Positions 11,102 to 19,398 of a stretch of 64,000 nucleotides of DNA are shown here, piece by piece. Numbering within the stretch: position 1 is the first letter of the stretch; each line of letters begins with the position of its first letter. The notes below the pieces were generated by a model that was given only the letters and a program-made list of their open reading frames with translations, was not told the origin of the DNA and searched no databases. This stretch comes from VAXT01 sp963850415 (GTDB taxonomy: Bacteria; Actinomycetota; Thermoleophilia; Gaiellales; Gaiellaceae): positions 248,001 through 312,000 of the forward strand of contig CAWKLE010000003.1 of assembly GCA_963850415.1 (NCBI GenBank), given 5' to 3'. A program made the translations under genes and the position numbers.

Positions 11102-11750
11102 GCGCGCGCTCGAGGTCGGACCGGTCGTAGACACCGCCGTGTGCTGCGAGGACATGCTCGACCGGTCGATCGAGGAGCGGGCGCAGGCCGGCGGCGACCT
11201 CCTCGTGCGTCACGCCTTTGCGGAGCCACTCAACCTGGATCCCGAGGCCCTGGCCGAAGTCGGCAAGCGTGTCGCCGGAGATCACGGCTCGCTTGCTCTC
11301 GGCCCAGAGCACGACGTCGTTGTGGTCCCGCCCCGGCAAGACCTCGATCTCGAACGGCAGCTCGTCGCTCCGCAGATAGAAGTGCCCGTCGCCGCGCTCC
11401 CGGAGCCAGAGCAGATCGGGGCTGCCCTCTCCGGCCTGCTCTTCGGTGATGCCGAACTTGTCGATCAGGTCCTGCGCCGTGTCCGCCGGAGGCGTGTACA
11501 CGGGGAGGCCGAGCCTCTCCATCAGGCTCTGTGTGTCGCGCTCGTGCCACGGCGCCGTCAAGACGATCGCGGTCTCACGCTCCGCTGCAAGCTCCTCGAG
11601 CTCGGTCGGCGGGTCGAGGGGATCGAAGAGCAGCAGCCGTCCGCCGTCCTCGATCGCAAAGGACGAGACATCCTTGGCCCACGGCTCGCTCGCCTCCCAC
11701 TCCGGGTGGGACGACTCCCAGTGCCACAGGCCAGGTGCGATTTCCGGCAT
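11085..11750 (-). CDS. Divergent MBL-fold-like protein
   Basis: 221 residues from the ATG at 11750, preceded by GGGAGG; a TTG one codon earlier is possible. The pattern MPEIAPGLWHWESSHPEW, then LLLFDPLDPPTELEEL, VISGDTLADFGQGLGI and VLAAHGGVYDRSDL resembles the metallo-beta-lactamase fold strand order, but the zinc motif HxHxDH is missing; only WHERD and GRDHND remain in similar places. It may be a non-hydrolytic or altered member. Its ATG overlaps the stop of the upstream winged-helix gene (TGATG), so the two genes are probably translationally coupled. Confidence 0.65.
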   Translation of the reverse strand: MPEIAPGLWHWESSHPEWEASEPWAKDVSSFAIEDGGRLLLFDPLDPPTELEELAAERETAIVLTAPWHERDTQSLMERLGLPVYTPPADTAQDLIDKFGITEEQAGEGSPDLLWLRERGDGHFYLRSDELPFEIEVLPGRDHNDVVLWAESKRAVISGDTLADFGQGLGIQVEWLRKGVTHEEVAAGLRPLLDRPVEHVLAAHGGVYDRSDLERALSPGS

Positions 11751-12772
11751 CAATCCTCCCAGCGGACGGCGATCCGCCCCTCGACCCCGGGTAGGGGCAG
11801 GGTCTGCGCCTCCGCCTCGACCGCTTCGCGCTTGGCGCGGGCCAGCCTAACCCAGGGCGTGATCGTCAGATTCGCCTGCGCTCGCCGCCACGTCCCCACG
11901 ATCTCGCCGGCCACGAGCACAGCGCCCGGCCAGACGCGTGACGTCCAGAGCTGGTCGCGACGTTTTGCTTCGGGGACCAGGAGCTCGCGATCGGCTCCCT
12001 GGAGGAGGTAGTACGCGTCGCCGCTCGGCAGGAGCCGCGCTGCCGCGGGTTTGACGGGAGCGCGGAATGGCTCCTCGTCACGGCTCAGGATCCACGCGTC
12101 GCCGATCGGTGTCCGCACGGGCGTCAACGATCGCTTCAGCGCGTCGAACGCCGATCCCGCATCCGCCGGCCCGATGCCGGCCCAGGTGGTGAACGCCGCA
12201 GGCGTCGTGGGACCGAAGACGCGCAGGTATCGACGGGCCAGCTCGCGGCGTGCCGTGCGTGGGTCAACATCGGGTCGCGGCACGGTCCAGATCGTCGGCT
12301 GGCGTGCGCCTTCCCAGCGGATCAGGATCGTGCCTGTCGGCGCGGCGTACCGGAACGAATTCGAGTTCACACCGAGCGCGCGCCCAGCCTCGCCGTCGCC
12401 CATCCGCCTGCCGTCGAGGTAGGCATGGAGGCGGGAAGCGATCTCCTCTGCTCGCTTCCGGTCGGGCCCGTCATCCGACAGCCTCCCGACAGTGAAGATG
12501 GCGCGGTCGCGCTCCGGGACGACGTACGTGCTGAACCGCGGGCCCCACACCTGGACGAGCGACGGATCTTCCCAACTCGACTGGTGAGCCCCCTCGACAC
12601 GTGCATGGATCGAGAGGAGCGCGGCGCGCGGCATGCTGTCCTGCAGTCCCGCCCAGGCAGCTTGCCGAAGCGAGCGCGGCCCGGGCCTGAGCCGCTCGTC
12701 GAGCGCGCCGACCCCCCGTCGGAACGCGAGGATCTGCGACCGCGAAAGGTCGAGCCGAGACCTCGTCACCAC
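11750..12772 (-). CDS. Winged-helix HTH_42 protein (AlkZ-like superfamily, DUF1006)
   Basis: 340 residues. The recognisable HTH_42 traits are the N-terminal RSQILAFRRGVGALDERL helix, the repeated winged-helix segments, FGPTTPAAFTTWAGIG, and the C-terminal VLVAGEIVGTWRR strand. The family includes AlkZ and AlkX/YcaQ glycosylases that unhook bulky or crosslinking alkyl adducts. The catalytic Gln-x-Asp/Gln motif seen in the two other window members (Q42-L-D and Q40-I-D) is not found here, so glycosylase activity is doubtful. TAGCAT lies 7 nt before the GTG start, suggesting a leaderless mRNA. It overlaps the downstream MBL-like gene. Confidence 0.75.
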   Translation of the reverse strand: MVTRSRLDLSRSQILAFRRGVGALDERLRPGPRSLRQAAWAGLQDSMPRAALLSIHARVEGAHQSSWEDPSLVQVWGPRFSTYVVPERDRAIFTVGRLSDDGPDRKRAEEIASRLHAYLDGRRMGDGEAGRALGVNSNSFRYAAPTGTILIRWEGARQPTIWTVPRPDVDPRTARRELARRYLRVFGPTTPAAFTTWAGIGPADAGSAFDALKRSLTPVRTPIGDAWILSRDEEPFRAPVKPAAARLLPSGDAYYLLQGADRELLVPEAKRRDQLWTSRVWPGAVLVAGEIVGTWRRAQANLTITPWVRLARAKREAVEAEAQTLPLPGVEGRIAVRWED

Positions 12773-12779
12773 GGGCGCG

Positions 12780-12785
12780 ATGCTA
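12780..12785 (-). promoter_or_regulatory. Leaderless-type -10 box of the HTH_42 gene
   Basis: TAGCAT on the minus strand, 7 nt before the GTG at 12772; no ribosome-binding site. Confidence 0.45.
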
Positions 12786-12796
12786 CTAGAGGACGA

Positions 12797-14857
12797 TCAG
12801 CCGCTCGGAGAGGCGCCGACCACGACGTCGTCGAACCAGACCGAGCCCGCACTCGGCTGGTTCCAGAGGTAGACGCGGCTGTAGGGGCTGGGTGTTCCCA
12901 GGTCGCCGGTCACCGATCCCACCGATGTGCCGTCGAGCCAGAGCTCGGCCCGGCCGTTGACGCGCTCGTCGAGATAGAGCTCGGCGCAGTGCCAGGCTCC
13001 GGTCTCGACCTGTCCGGTCGCCGCAAAGAGGTCGAGGCGATCGAGGTTCTCGTTGAAGAAGTAGGCCTCGAGCCCCTTCGCCACCGGGTTGTACGTGATC
13101 ACCCAGCGCCGAATTCCGAGCGGGTACTCCTCGGTGATGGCCCGACCGTTGGCGATCTCGATGCCTTCGGTGAGCCCGGACTGGATCCGGAAGCAGAAGT
13201 GCGTGTACGACTGGGCATGGCCACCCCCGGCCAGATCTGCGTACAGACGCGAGGCCTGGTCACCGGTCGCGTTCGTGAACCGCACGCTGTGGCTTCCGGA
13301 ACGCACGACGCTCGAGTCGCTCGCGATCGTCGAGTCCGCCGAAGACAGCGCGTTCCACTGAACGAGCGAGCCGGACTCGAAGTCGTCGCTGAACCACGTG
13401 CCGGGCAAGAGGCCCGCCCCCGAGAGCGCCACGGACTGGGAGCCGCCGGGAGCGTTGTCGCTCAGCGTCAGCGACGCGCCGTCCAATCCTGCCGACGCGG
13501 GATCGAAGCCGATCGTCACCGAGCAGCTCGCGCCGATCGCGAGCGTGCTGGGACAGTTGTCACTCTCGACGAAGTCCCCCGCATGCGCGCCCGTGACGCC
13601 GATACTGGCGATCGCGAGCGGCCCGCCGCCCGTGTTGGTGATCAGCACGGTCTGGTGGCCGCTCTCCGTCCCGACGGTCTCCGAGCCGAAGAACAGCGAG
13701 CTCGAAGAAACGCTCACCTGCGGGTCGGATAGACCGCGGCCGCCGAGAGCGATGGTCTGCGGGCTCGTGGGGGCGTCGTCGCCGATCGCGAGCGTGGCCG
13801 ACTTCAAGCCCGCGCTGTGTGGGGTGAACGAGACGTAGATTGTGCAAGACGCGCCGGGCGCCAGCGAGTCGGGGCCGATGGGGCAGTCGACCCCCTGGGC
13901 GAAGTCGGCGGCGTCGGCGCCGTTGAGCCGGAACGTCGAGATCGTCAGCGGCCCGAGGCCGGTGTTGGTCAGCACGACGGACTGCGCGTCCGCGGTCGTG
14001 CCCACCGAGCGGTCGGCGAAGGTGAGCGAAGGGGGCGACAACGTCACGGCTGCGGCGCCGAGAGTCCCGGCGCCGGTCAGCGAGACGGTTTGACCGCCTC
14101 CTGCGTCGTCGCCGATTGCCAGGGTCGCCGACTTCGAGCCGGGAGTATCCGGGGCGAACGAGACGTAGATCGTGCACGCCGCGCCCGCCGGGAGCGAGCT
14201 CGGGCTGACGGGGCAGTCTGCTCCCTGGGCGAAGTCGGCCGCGTCGGCGCCGTTGATCCGGAAGGTGGAGATCGTCAGCGGGCCGGCGCCGGTGTTCGCG
14301 AGCGTCACGGCTTTCGCCTCGCTCCTCGTGTTGATGATCTGGTTTCCGAAGGCGAGCGCGCCCCCGGGGGCGATGGTGGCCACGGGCGTGCCGCCCCCGC
14401 CGTCGACGCCGGCGCCGCTCAGGTCGACGGTCTGCGGGCTGGACGGGGCGTCATCGCCGATTGCGAACGTCGCCGACTTCGGGCCCACGCTGTCGGGGCG
14501 GAAGGAGACATAGATGATGCACGAGCTCCCCGCCGCCAGCGTGTCGGGAGCTACGGGGCAGAGGGCGCCCTGGCCGAAATCGGCCGCGTCGGCACCCGTG
14601 ATGCGAAACGTCGAGATCGTGAGCGGCGCATCGCCCGTGTTGGTCACCGTGACCGCCTGTGCTTCCGACCGTACGCCCACGGACAGGTCGTGGAAGGACA
14701 GAGCAGACGTGCTCAACGTCACATTCGGCCCTGAAGCGGCGGAGGCGGATCCGATCGGCGCGAGCAGAACCAGCGCAGCGACGCACGCAAGTGCGGCCAC
14801 GGCGAGAAGCCTGGGACCCGTGTCCCAACTCAAGCGCCGACGACCACCTCCACGCAT
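12797..14857 (-). CDS. Secreted choice-of-anchor D (ASH/HYDIN-like) repeat protein with C-terminal LamG-like domain
   Basis: 686 residues. A signal peptide (about 14-42) is followed by four tandem immunoglobulin-like repeats of about 105-115 residues starting near 44, 160, 272 and 383. The first three share VTVTNTGxxPLTISTFRI/L-GADAADF, a CP pair and SCxIYVSFxP; the fourth is more diverged. These match choice-of-anchor D/ASPM-SPD2-Hydin modules of bacterial surface proteins. The last 200 residues (DDFESGSLVQWNA to DDVVVGASPSG) look like a jelly-roll concanavalin-type domain that may bind carbohydrate. No sortase or TM anchor is visible. An SD-like GGGGGTGA precedes the ATG. Confidence 0.8.
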   Translation of the reverse strand: MRGGGRRRLSWDTGPRLLAVAALACVAALVLLAPIGSASAASGPNVTLSTSALSFHDLSVGVRSEAQAVTVTNTGDAPLTISTFRITGADAADFGQGALCPVAPDTLAAGSSCIIYVSFRPDSVGPKSATFAIGDDAPSSPQTVDLSGAGVDGGGGTPVATIAPGGALAFGNQIINTRSEAKAVTLANTGAGPLTISTFRINGADAADFAQGADCPVSPSSLPAGAACTIYVSFAPDTPGSKSATLAIGDDAGGGQTVSLTGAGTLGAAAVTLSPPSLTFADRSVGTTADAQSVVLTNTGLGPLTISTFRLNGADAADFAQGVDCPIGPDSLAPGASCTIYVSFTPHSAGLKSATLAIGDDAPTSPQTIALGGRGLSDPQVSVSSSSLFFGSETVGTESGHQTVLITNTGGGPLAIASIGVTGAHAGDFVESDNCPSTLAIGASCSVTIGFDPASAGLDGASLTLSDNAPGGSQSVALSGAGLLPGTWFSDDFESGSLVQWNALSSADSTIASDSSVVRSGSHSVRFTNATGDQASRLYADLAGGGHAQSYTHFCFRIQSGLTEGIEIANGRAITEEYPLGIRRWVITYNPVAKGLEAYFFNENLDRLDLFAATGQVETGAWHCAELYLDERVNGRAELWLDGTSVGSVTGDLGTPSPYSRVYLWNQPSAGSVWFDDVVVGASPSG

Positions 14858-14977
14858 GCGTCACCCCCGTAGTTTGTTTACGCCCTTACGACAGCTTGGC
14901 AACAGCGGTCGACCGGGGCTACTGGCCGTTCGGCGAGTCTTGGTCCAGGTTCGACCGGCCTACGGACCCGCTCGGTC

Positions 14978-16346
14978 CTAGTCAGACAGCGCTTCGGCAG
15001 GCGTCGGCTGACGCCTCGCTCCGAACGGCGCCGTGATGAAGACGGCCACGCAGGTCGCGACGGCCGCGGCGACGGCACTCAATCCGAAGGCGATCGTGTA
15101 CGCCTCCTCGCCGGGCAGACCGCCGCCGATTGCGTACGACGTGAGGATCGCCGCGCCGATCTGGCCGCCGATGACGCCGCCCACGGTGCGCATGACCGTG
15201 TTCATGCCCGTCGCGACCCCGGTCTCGGTCGGGCGCACGCTCTCCGTGATCAGCGCGGCCATCGCGGCGAACGCCGCAGCAACGCCGGCCCCCAGCAGCA
15301 CCATGGACACGATCACGGGCAGCGGTTCGTCGTGCATGGTCGCGAGCCCGAGAGCAGCGAGCGCCACCAGGCCCATGCCCACGGCCAGCGGCCACTTCGA
15401 GCCGTAGCGCCGGCCGAACATTCCGGCCACCGGGCCCGAGAAGAGCATCATCACCGAGGCGGGAACGAGGTAGAGGCCCGCCACGATCGGCGAGGCGCCG
15501 AAGCCGTAGCCGGCGGACTCCGGCGCGCTCACGAACTGCGGCACGAGCACGAAGGTGCCGAACATCGCGAACCCGGCGATGAGCGCGGTCGTGTTCGTCA
15601 ACAACACCGGCCGCTTGCTCATCATCCGCATGTCGACCATCGGCTCGGCGACGCGCAGCTCCGTGAGGATCCAGGTAGCGAGCAGGCCGGCACTCGCGAG
15701 CATCAGGCCCAGGAACGGCAGGGACGTCCAGCCCCAGCTTCCGCCCTCGGTGAGCGCAACGAGCAACGCGGTGAGAGCGCCGGCGAGCAGGACGGCCCCT
15801 GGGATGTCGAGGCGGGCCTGGGTCTTGATCGGGGATTCCGGGACGTAGCGATTGACGAGCAGGATGGCTGCGCCCACCGGGATCGCGCCCGCGATGAACA
15901 GCCAGCGCCACGACAGGTACTCGACGATCAGGCCCGAGAAGACGATCCCGAGGCCGCCGCCCACGCCGAACACCGACGAGAGCAGGCCGATCCCGACCTT
16001 GACCTTCTCGGGCGGGAACTCGTCGCGGATGATCCCGAAGCTGAGCGGGAAGACGGCACCGCCGGTGCCGGACAGCGCGCGAAAGCCGATCAGCGAGCCG
16101 ATGTTCCAGGCGAACGCTCCGCCGATCGTGCCGACGAGGAAGATCGTCAGCGCGACGAGGAGCATCCGCTCCTTCCCGTACTGGTCGCCGAGCTTGCCGA
16201 GCAGCGGCGTGGCGACCGAGGCGGTCAACAGGAACGCCGTCAGGACCCAGGTCGCCCACGCGGGAGTCGTGTTGAAGTCGCTTCTCGAAGGTCGAGAGCG
16301 CGGGGAAGACCATCGTCTGCTGCAGGGCGTACGCCGTCCCGGCCAT
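14978..16346 (-). pseudogene. MFS drug-efflux transporter (EmrB/QacA type), frame broken as sequenced
   Basis: The main frame (14978 to about 16280) encodes most of a 14-TM proton-driven multidrug exporter with motif A (GKLGDQYGKERML) and the SWRWLFIAGAI segment. Its N-terminal TM1 (LTLAILTMAGTAYALQQTMVF) lies in another frame from 16346. Reading FEKR in one frame and DFNTTPAWATWVLTAF in the other restores the family sequence, so one base is missing near 16283. Codons for QHYN extend TM1 upstream of the ATG at 16346, but a stop lies a few codons further on, which suggests a second indel near 16390. Either sequencing errors or true decay. The gene diverges from a TetR regulator across a perfect palindrome, the normal plan for a TetR-controlled pump. 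Confidence 0.8.
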
Positions 16347-16514
16347 GGTCAGGATGGCCAGGGTCAGGTTGTAGTGCTGGCGCGCGGATCCCGGTTGTCG
16401 TCACGAATACATTCGGTCGAATGCCCACCAGACGATCTCGAGCTCGACGAGGAGCGCTGCGACGAGCCAGAGAGTCATCACCGAGCCGCGCACGGTCCCC
16501 TTCGCGTCAGCGAG

Positions 16515-16538
16515 TTACGAGAACAGCTGTTCTCGTAA
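16515..16538. promoter_or_regulatory. Perfect 24-bp palindromic operator between MFS pump and TetR regulator
   Basis: TTACGAGAACAG followed directly by its exact reverse complement, with no spacer. Its last base is the first base of the TetR ATG at 16538. The position between divergent regulator and pump genes is typical of a TetR operator. Binding here would block translation-start-proximal transcription of tetR. Confidence 0.85.
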
Positions 16539-17167
16539 TGTACCGTACCATCGTGCCGCGCTCCGACACGAAGGCCCGGAGACGTCCCGGCCGGCCACGC
16601 CGCCACACGACCGACGACGCGATCACGCGCGCGGCGCTCGACCTGCTGGCGGAGCGGGGCTTCCAGGCCGCGACGATCGAGGCCATCGCGCTGCGAGCAG
16701 GGGTCGGCCGGAACACGATCTACCGCCGGTGGCGCTCGAAGGAGGAGCTGATCGCCGACGCGCTGCGCGAGCTGACCACCGACTTCGACGCGTGGGACGC
16801 GGAAGACCTGTACTCGCTCCTTCTCAACTGGCTCCGCGATTTCGCACACACGTTCTCCGATCCGCTCCTCGGCCGGCTCCTCGCAGGCGTCCTCGGCGAG
16901 CTCCAGCGCAACCCCGTGTTCGCGGACGTGTACGCGGAGCAGGTCGTCCGCCCTCGGCGCGAAGCGCTCCTCGCTCGCCTGAACGAGGCCCGTGCGCGAG
17001 GCGAGCTGCGCCCGGACGCCGACGTCGAGCTCGTCGCCGACCTGCTCGGCGGCGCGCTCCTGCTCCGGCTCCTGCCGCTCGGGCTGCCGGCGACCGGCGA
17101 GACCTACGCCGAGGAGCTGCTGGAGACGATCTGGCGCGGGATCGCGCCTCAGTCCGCGAGCCGCTGA
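16538..17167 (+). CDS. TetR/AcrR family transcriptional regulator
   Basis: 209 residues from the ATG at 16538; a GTG at 16553 is an alternative, since the ATG lies in the operator. The N-terminal HTH is typical: DDAITRAALDLLAERGFQAATIEAIALRAGVGRNTIYRRWRSKEELI in pieces, residues about 20-67. The C-terminal ligand domain resembles the TetR_C_11/16-like helical type. It most likely represses itself and the divergent MFS pump through the palindrome at 16515-16538 and is released by a pump substrate. The 3' end overlaps the convergent GNAT gene by 19 nt. Confidence 0.9.
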   Translation: MYRTIVPRSDTKARRRPGRPRRHTTDDAITRAALDLLAERGFQAATIEAIALRAGVGRNTIYRRWRSKEELIADALRELTTDFDAWDAEDLYSLLLNWLRDFAHTFSDPLLGRLLAGVLGELQRNPVFADVYAEQVVRPRREALLARLNEARARGELRPDADVELVADLLGGALLLRLLPLGLPATGETYAEELLETIWRGIAPQSASR

Positions 17168-17634
17168 AACAGCAGGTGGTCGCGCCACTCGCCGCCGATG
17201 TGCAGGTAGCCGCGCGCGATCCCGATCGGCTCGAACCCGTTCTTCTCCAGCACACGTTGTGACGCGATGTTGTCGACGAGCGTCCCCGCCTCGAGCCGGT
17301 GCAGCCCGAGCTCGCCGAACGCAACCTCGATCAGCTCGCCGACGGCCTTCGTCGCGAGGCCGCGGTTGTTGAGTCGCTCGGCAACCCAGTAGCCCAGATT
17401 GGCGCTCTTGTGGTAGGCGCGCACGACGTTCGACAGCGCAATGGTCCCGGCGATCCGCCCTCCGTCGAGGATCGCGAACGCGTTCTTGTCGTCGCGACCG
17501 AGCTGGTCGCGCTGGCCCTCGACGGTGTAGAAGCGCTCGTCGCGGTCGGGCTCGAAGGGAGCGAGGAACGCCCGGTTCTCGACCAGGAGCGCCGTGAGCT
17601 CCTCTGCATCGTCCGCTGTGAGCGGGCGAATCAC
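17149..17634 (-). CDS. GNAT family N-acetyltransferase (RimJ/RimL-like)
   Basis: 161 residues from a GTG at 17634 that overlaps the permease stop (GTGA), so it is the third gene of the exporter operon. It starts IRPLTADDAEELTALLVENR, has LGYWVAERLNNRGLATKAVGELIE (acetyl-CoA binding RGLAT in place of the usual Q/RxxGxG/A) near 93-116 and ends with LHRLEAGTLVDNIASQRVLEKNGF, the classic RimJ/RimL region. It probably acetylates an amine on a ribosomal protein or a small molecule such as an antibiotic; placement next to an export system favours the second idea, but this is inference. Confidence 0.85.
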   Translation of the reverse strand: MIRPLTADDAEELTALLVENRAFLAPFEPDRDERFYTVEGQRDQLGRDDKNAFAILDGGRIAGTIALSNVVRAYHKSANLGYWVAERLNNRGLATKAVGELIEVAFGELGLHRLEAGTLVDNIASQRVLEKNGFEPIGIARGYLHIGGEWRDHLLFQRLAD

Positions 17635-18404
17635 CGCGCGACGACCCGCTGGTAGCGCCAAGCCGAGAGCGGCGCGAACACGACGATGATCGCGAGCGTC
17701 CAGAGCAGCGCCAGCCAGACGTCGTTCCCGGCCGGAATCCCGAGGAAGAGCGACCGGACTGCGTTGACCATGTATGTGAACGGGTTGTGCTCGGCGATCG
17801 GCTGGAGCCAGCCCGGCATCGAATCGACGGGGACGAACGCCGACGAGACGAATGTCAGCGGGAACAGGATCGTGAATCCGTACGCGTTCGCCGCCTCGGG
17901 CGACGACGCCGTGAGCCCGATGAACGCGAACACCCACGAGAACGCGTAGCCGATGAGGAGGCACAGCGCGATTCCCGCGATCACCTCACCGACGCTGCTC
18001 GAGAAGTTGAAGCCGACGAGGAGCCCGACGACGACCATCACGACGAGCTGGAAGACGTTCGTGACGACGTCCCCGAGGGTCCGGCCGGTGAGCAACGCGG
18101 AACGGGTCATCGGCAGCGAGCGGAACCGGTCCATGAGCCCCTTCTTCAGGTCATCAGAGAGACCGAGCGCGGTCACGAAGCCGCCGAAGCAGATCGACTG
18201 GACGATGATCCCGGGCATCAGGAAGTCGACGTAGTCGAAGCCGGGCGTCTGGATCGCCCCGCCGAAGACGAAGACGAAGAGCAGGACGAACAGGATCGGC
18301 TGCACCGTGAAGCCGACGAGCAGGTCCGGCTGACGCGGAATGCGCAGGAGGCTGCGCCGGGCGAGGACGAGCGTGTCCGAGATGCCGTAGCGAAGCGCCG
18401 TCAC
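17631..18404 (-). CDS. ABC-2 type transporter permease (DrrB-like)
   Basis: 257 residues with six predicted TM helices in the ABC-2 pattern: a cytoplasmic N-terminus with RRSLLRIPRQPDLLVGFTVQPILFVLLF (in pieces), the DDLKKGLMDRFRSLPMTRSALLTGRTL loop typical of DrrB/daunorubicin exporters, and FPLTFVSSAFVPVDSMPGWLQPIAEHNPFTYMVNAVR near the end. It pairs with the ATPase upstream, whose stop overlaps its ATG (ATGA). Together they form a full exporter for a drug or lipid. Confidence 0.92.
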   Translation of the reverse strand: MTALRYGISDTLVLARRSLLRIPRQPDLLVGFTVQPILFVLLFVFVFGGAIQTPGFDYVDFLMPGIIVQSICFGGFVTALGLSDDLKKGLMDRFRSLPMTRSALLTGRTLGDVVTNVFQLVVMVVVGLLVGFNFSSSVGEVIAGIALCLLIGYAFSWVFAFIGLTASSPEAANAYGFTILFPLTFVSSAFVPVDSMPGWLQPIAEHNPFTYMVNAVRSLFLGIPAGNDVWLALLWTLAIIVVFAPLSAWRYQRVVAR

Positions 18405-19375
18405 CGGGGCGCCACCTCGGTCTGCTCGCCCTCCTGCTCGGCCGCGTGGCCGGTCAGCGTCAGGAAGACGTCGTCCAGGGTCGGCGTGGCGACCGAGATG
18501 TCGTCGATCGCGATCCCGGCCTCGTCGAGGCGCCGGACAGCGGCGGCGATCGTTCCGCGGCGCTCGGTGACGGGGACGCGGACCGTCCCGTCCTCGAGGA
18601 ACGGGCGGTCGCTGGCGATCGAAGCGAGAGCGACGACGGCCTCCTCGCCTCGCTGCTCGTCGCAGAGGTGGATCTCGAGCCGCTCGCCGCCGACCTGGGT
18701 CTTCAGCTCGTCAGGCGTCCCTTCCGCGATCACGAGGCCGCGGTCGATGACCGCGATCCGATCGGCGAGGCGGTCGGCCTCGTCCAGGTACTGCGTCGTC
18801 AGGAGCACGGTCGTCCCCTCCGAGACCAGCGCCTCGATCGCGTCCCAGAGCCCGATCCGGCTGCGAATGTCGAGCCCGGTCGTGGGCTCGTCGAGGAAGA
18901 GAACGGGCGGTCTGGCGACGAGCGCGCCCGCGAGGTCGAGCCGGCGGCGCATGCCGCCCGAGTACGTGCGGACGAGGCGGTCGCCGGCCTCGGCCAGGTC
19001 GAAGGAGGACAGGAGCTCTCGCGCGCGCTCGCGCGAGTGCGCGCGACCGAGGTGGTAGAGGCGGCCGACCATCTCCAGGTTCTCGAAGCCGGTCAGGTTC
19101 TCGTCCACGGCCGCGTACTGGCCCGCGAGCCCGATGTGCTGGCGAACCTTCGCCGCCTCGCGGACGACGTCGAAGCCGGCGACGCTCGCCGAGCCCTCGT
19201 CGGGGGCGAGCAGCGTGGTCAGGATCCGCACGGCGGTCGTCTTGCCGGCGCCGTTCGGGCCGAGCAGGCCGAAGACACTGCCGGTCGCGACGCGCAGATC
19301 GACGCCGCGGAGGGCCTGGACGTCGCCGTAGCTCTTGTGCAGGCGGCTGGTCTCGACGGCTGGATCGGCCGGCAC
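18401..19375 (-). CDS. ABC transporter ATP-binding protein (DrrA-like)
   Basis: 324 residues. Walker A GPNGAGKTT near 39-47, Q-loop GQYAAVDENLTG, signature SGGMRRRLDLA, Walker B VLFLDEPTTGLD and the H-loop region LTTQYLDEADRLAD are all intact. The C-terminal DUF4162-type extension after residue 220 is the hallmark of the DrrA subfamily of antibiotic exporters. The start is GTG with TAGCGT 6 nt upstream, so the operon (ATPase, permease, GNAT) probably begins with a leaderless mRNA. Confidence 0.93.
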   Translation of the reverse strand: MPADPAVETSRLHKSYGDVQALRGVDLRVATGSVFGLLGPNGAGKTTAVRILTTLLAPDEGSASVAGFDVVREAAKVRQHIGLAGQYAAVDENLTGFENLEMVGRLYHLGRAHSRERARELLSSFDLAEAGDRLVRTYSGGMRRRLDLAGALVARPPVLFLDEPTTGLDIRSRIGLWDAIEALVSEGTTVLLTTQYLDEADRLADRIAVIDRGLVIAEGTPDELKTQVGGERLEIHLCDEQRGEEAVVALASIASDRPFLEDGTVRVPVTERRGTIAAAVRRLDEAGIAIDDISVATPTLDDVFLTLTGHAAEQEGEQTEVAPR

Positions 19376-19381
19376 GCCTCT

Positions 19382-19387
19382 ACGCTA
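19382..19387 (-). promoter_or_regulatory. Leaderless-type -10 box of the ABC exporter operon
   Basis: TAGCGT on the minus strand, 6 nt before the GTG of the ATPase gene. Confidence 0.45.
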
Positions 19388-19398
19388 GCCGCTCGCTT

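Noticed and set aside
11085..11750. Standard metallo-beta-lactamase hydrolase
   Set aside because: The HxHxDH zinc motif is missing, so only an MBL-like fold is proposed.
16411..16424. Second operator near ATTCGGTCGAAT
   Set aside because: The arms are imperfect and far less convincing than the 24-bp palindrome at 16515-16538.
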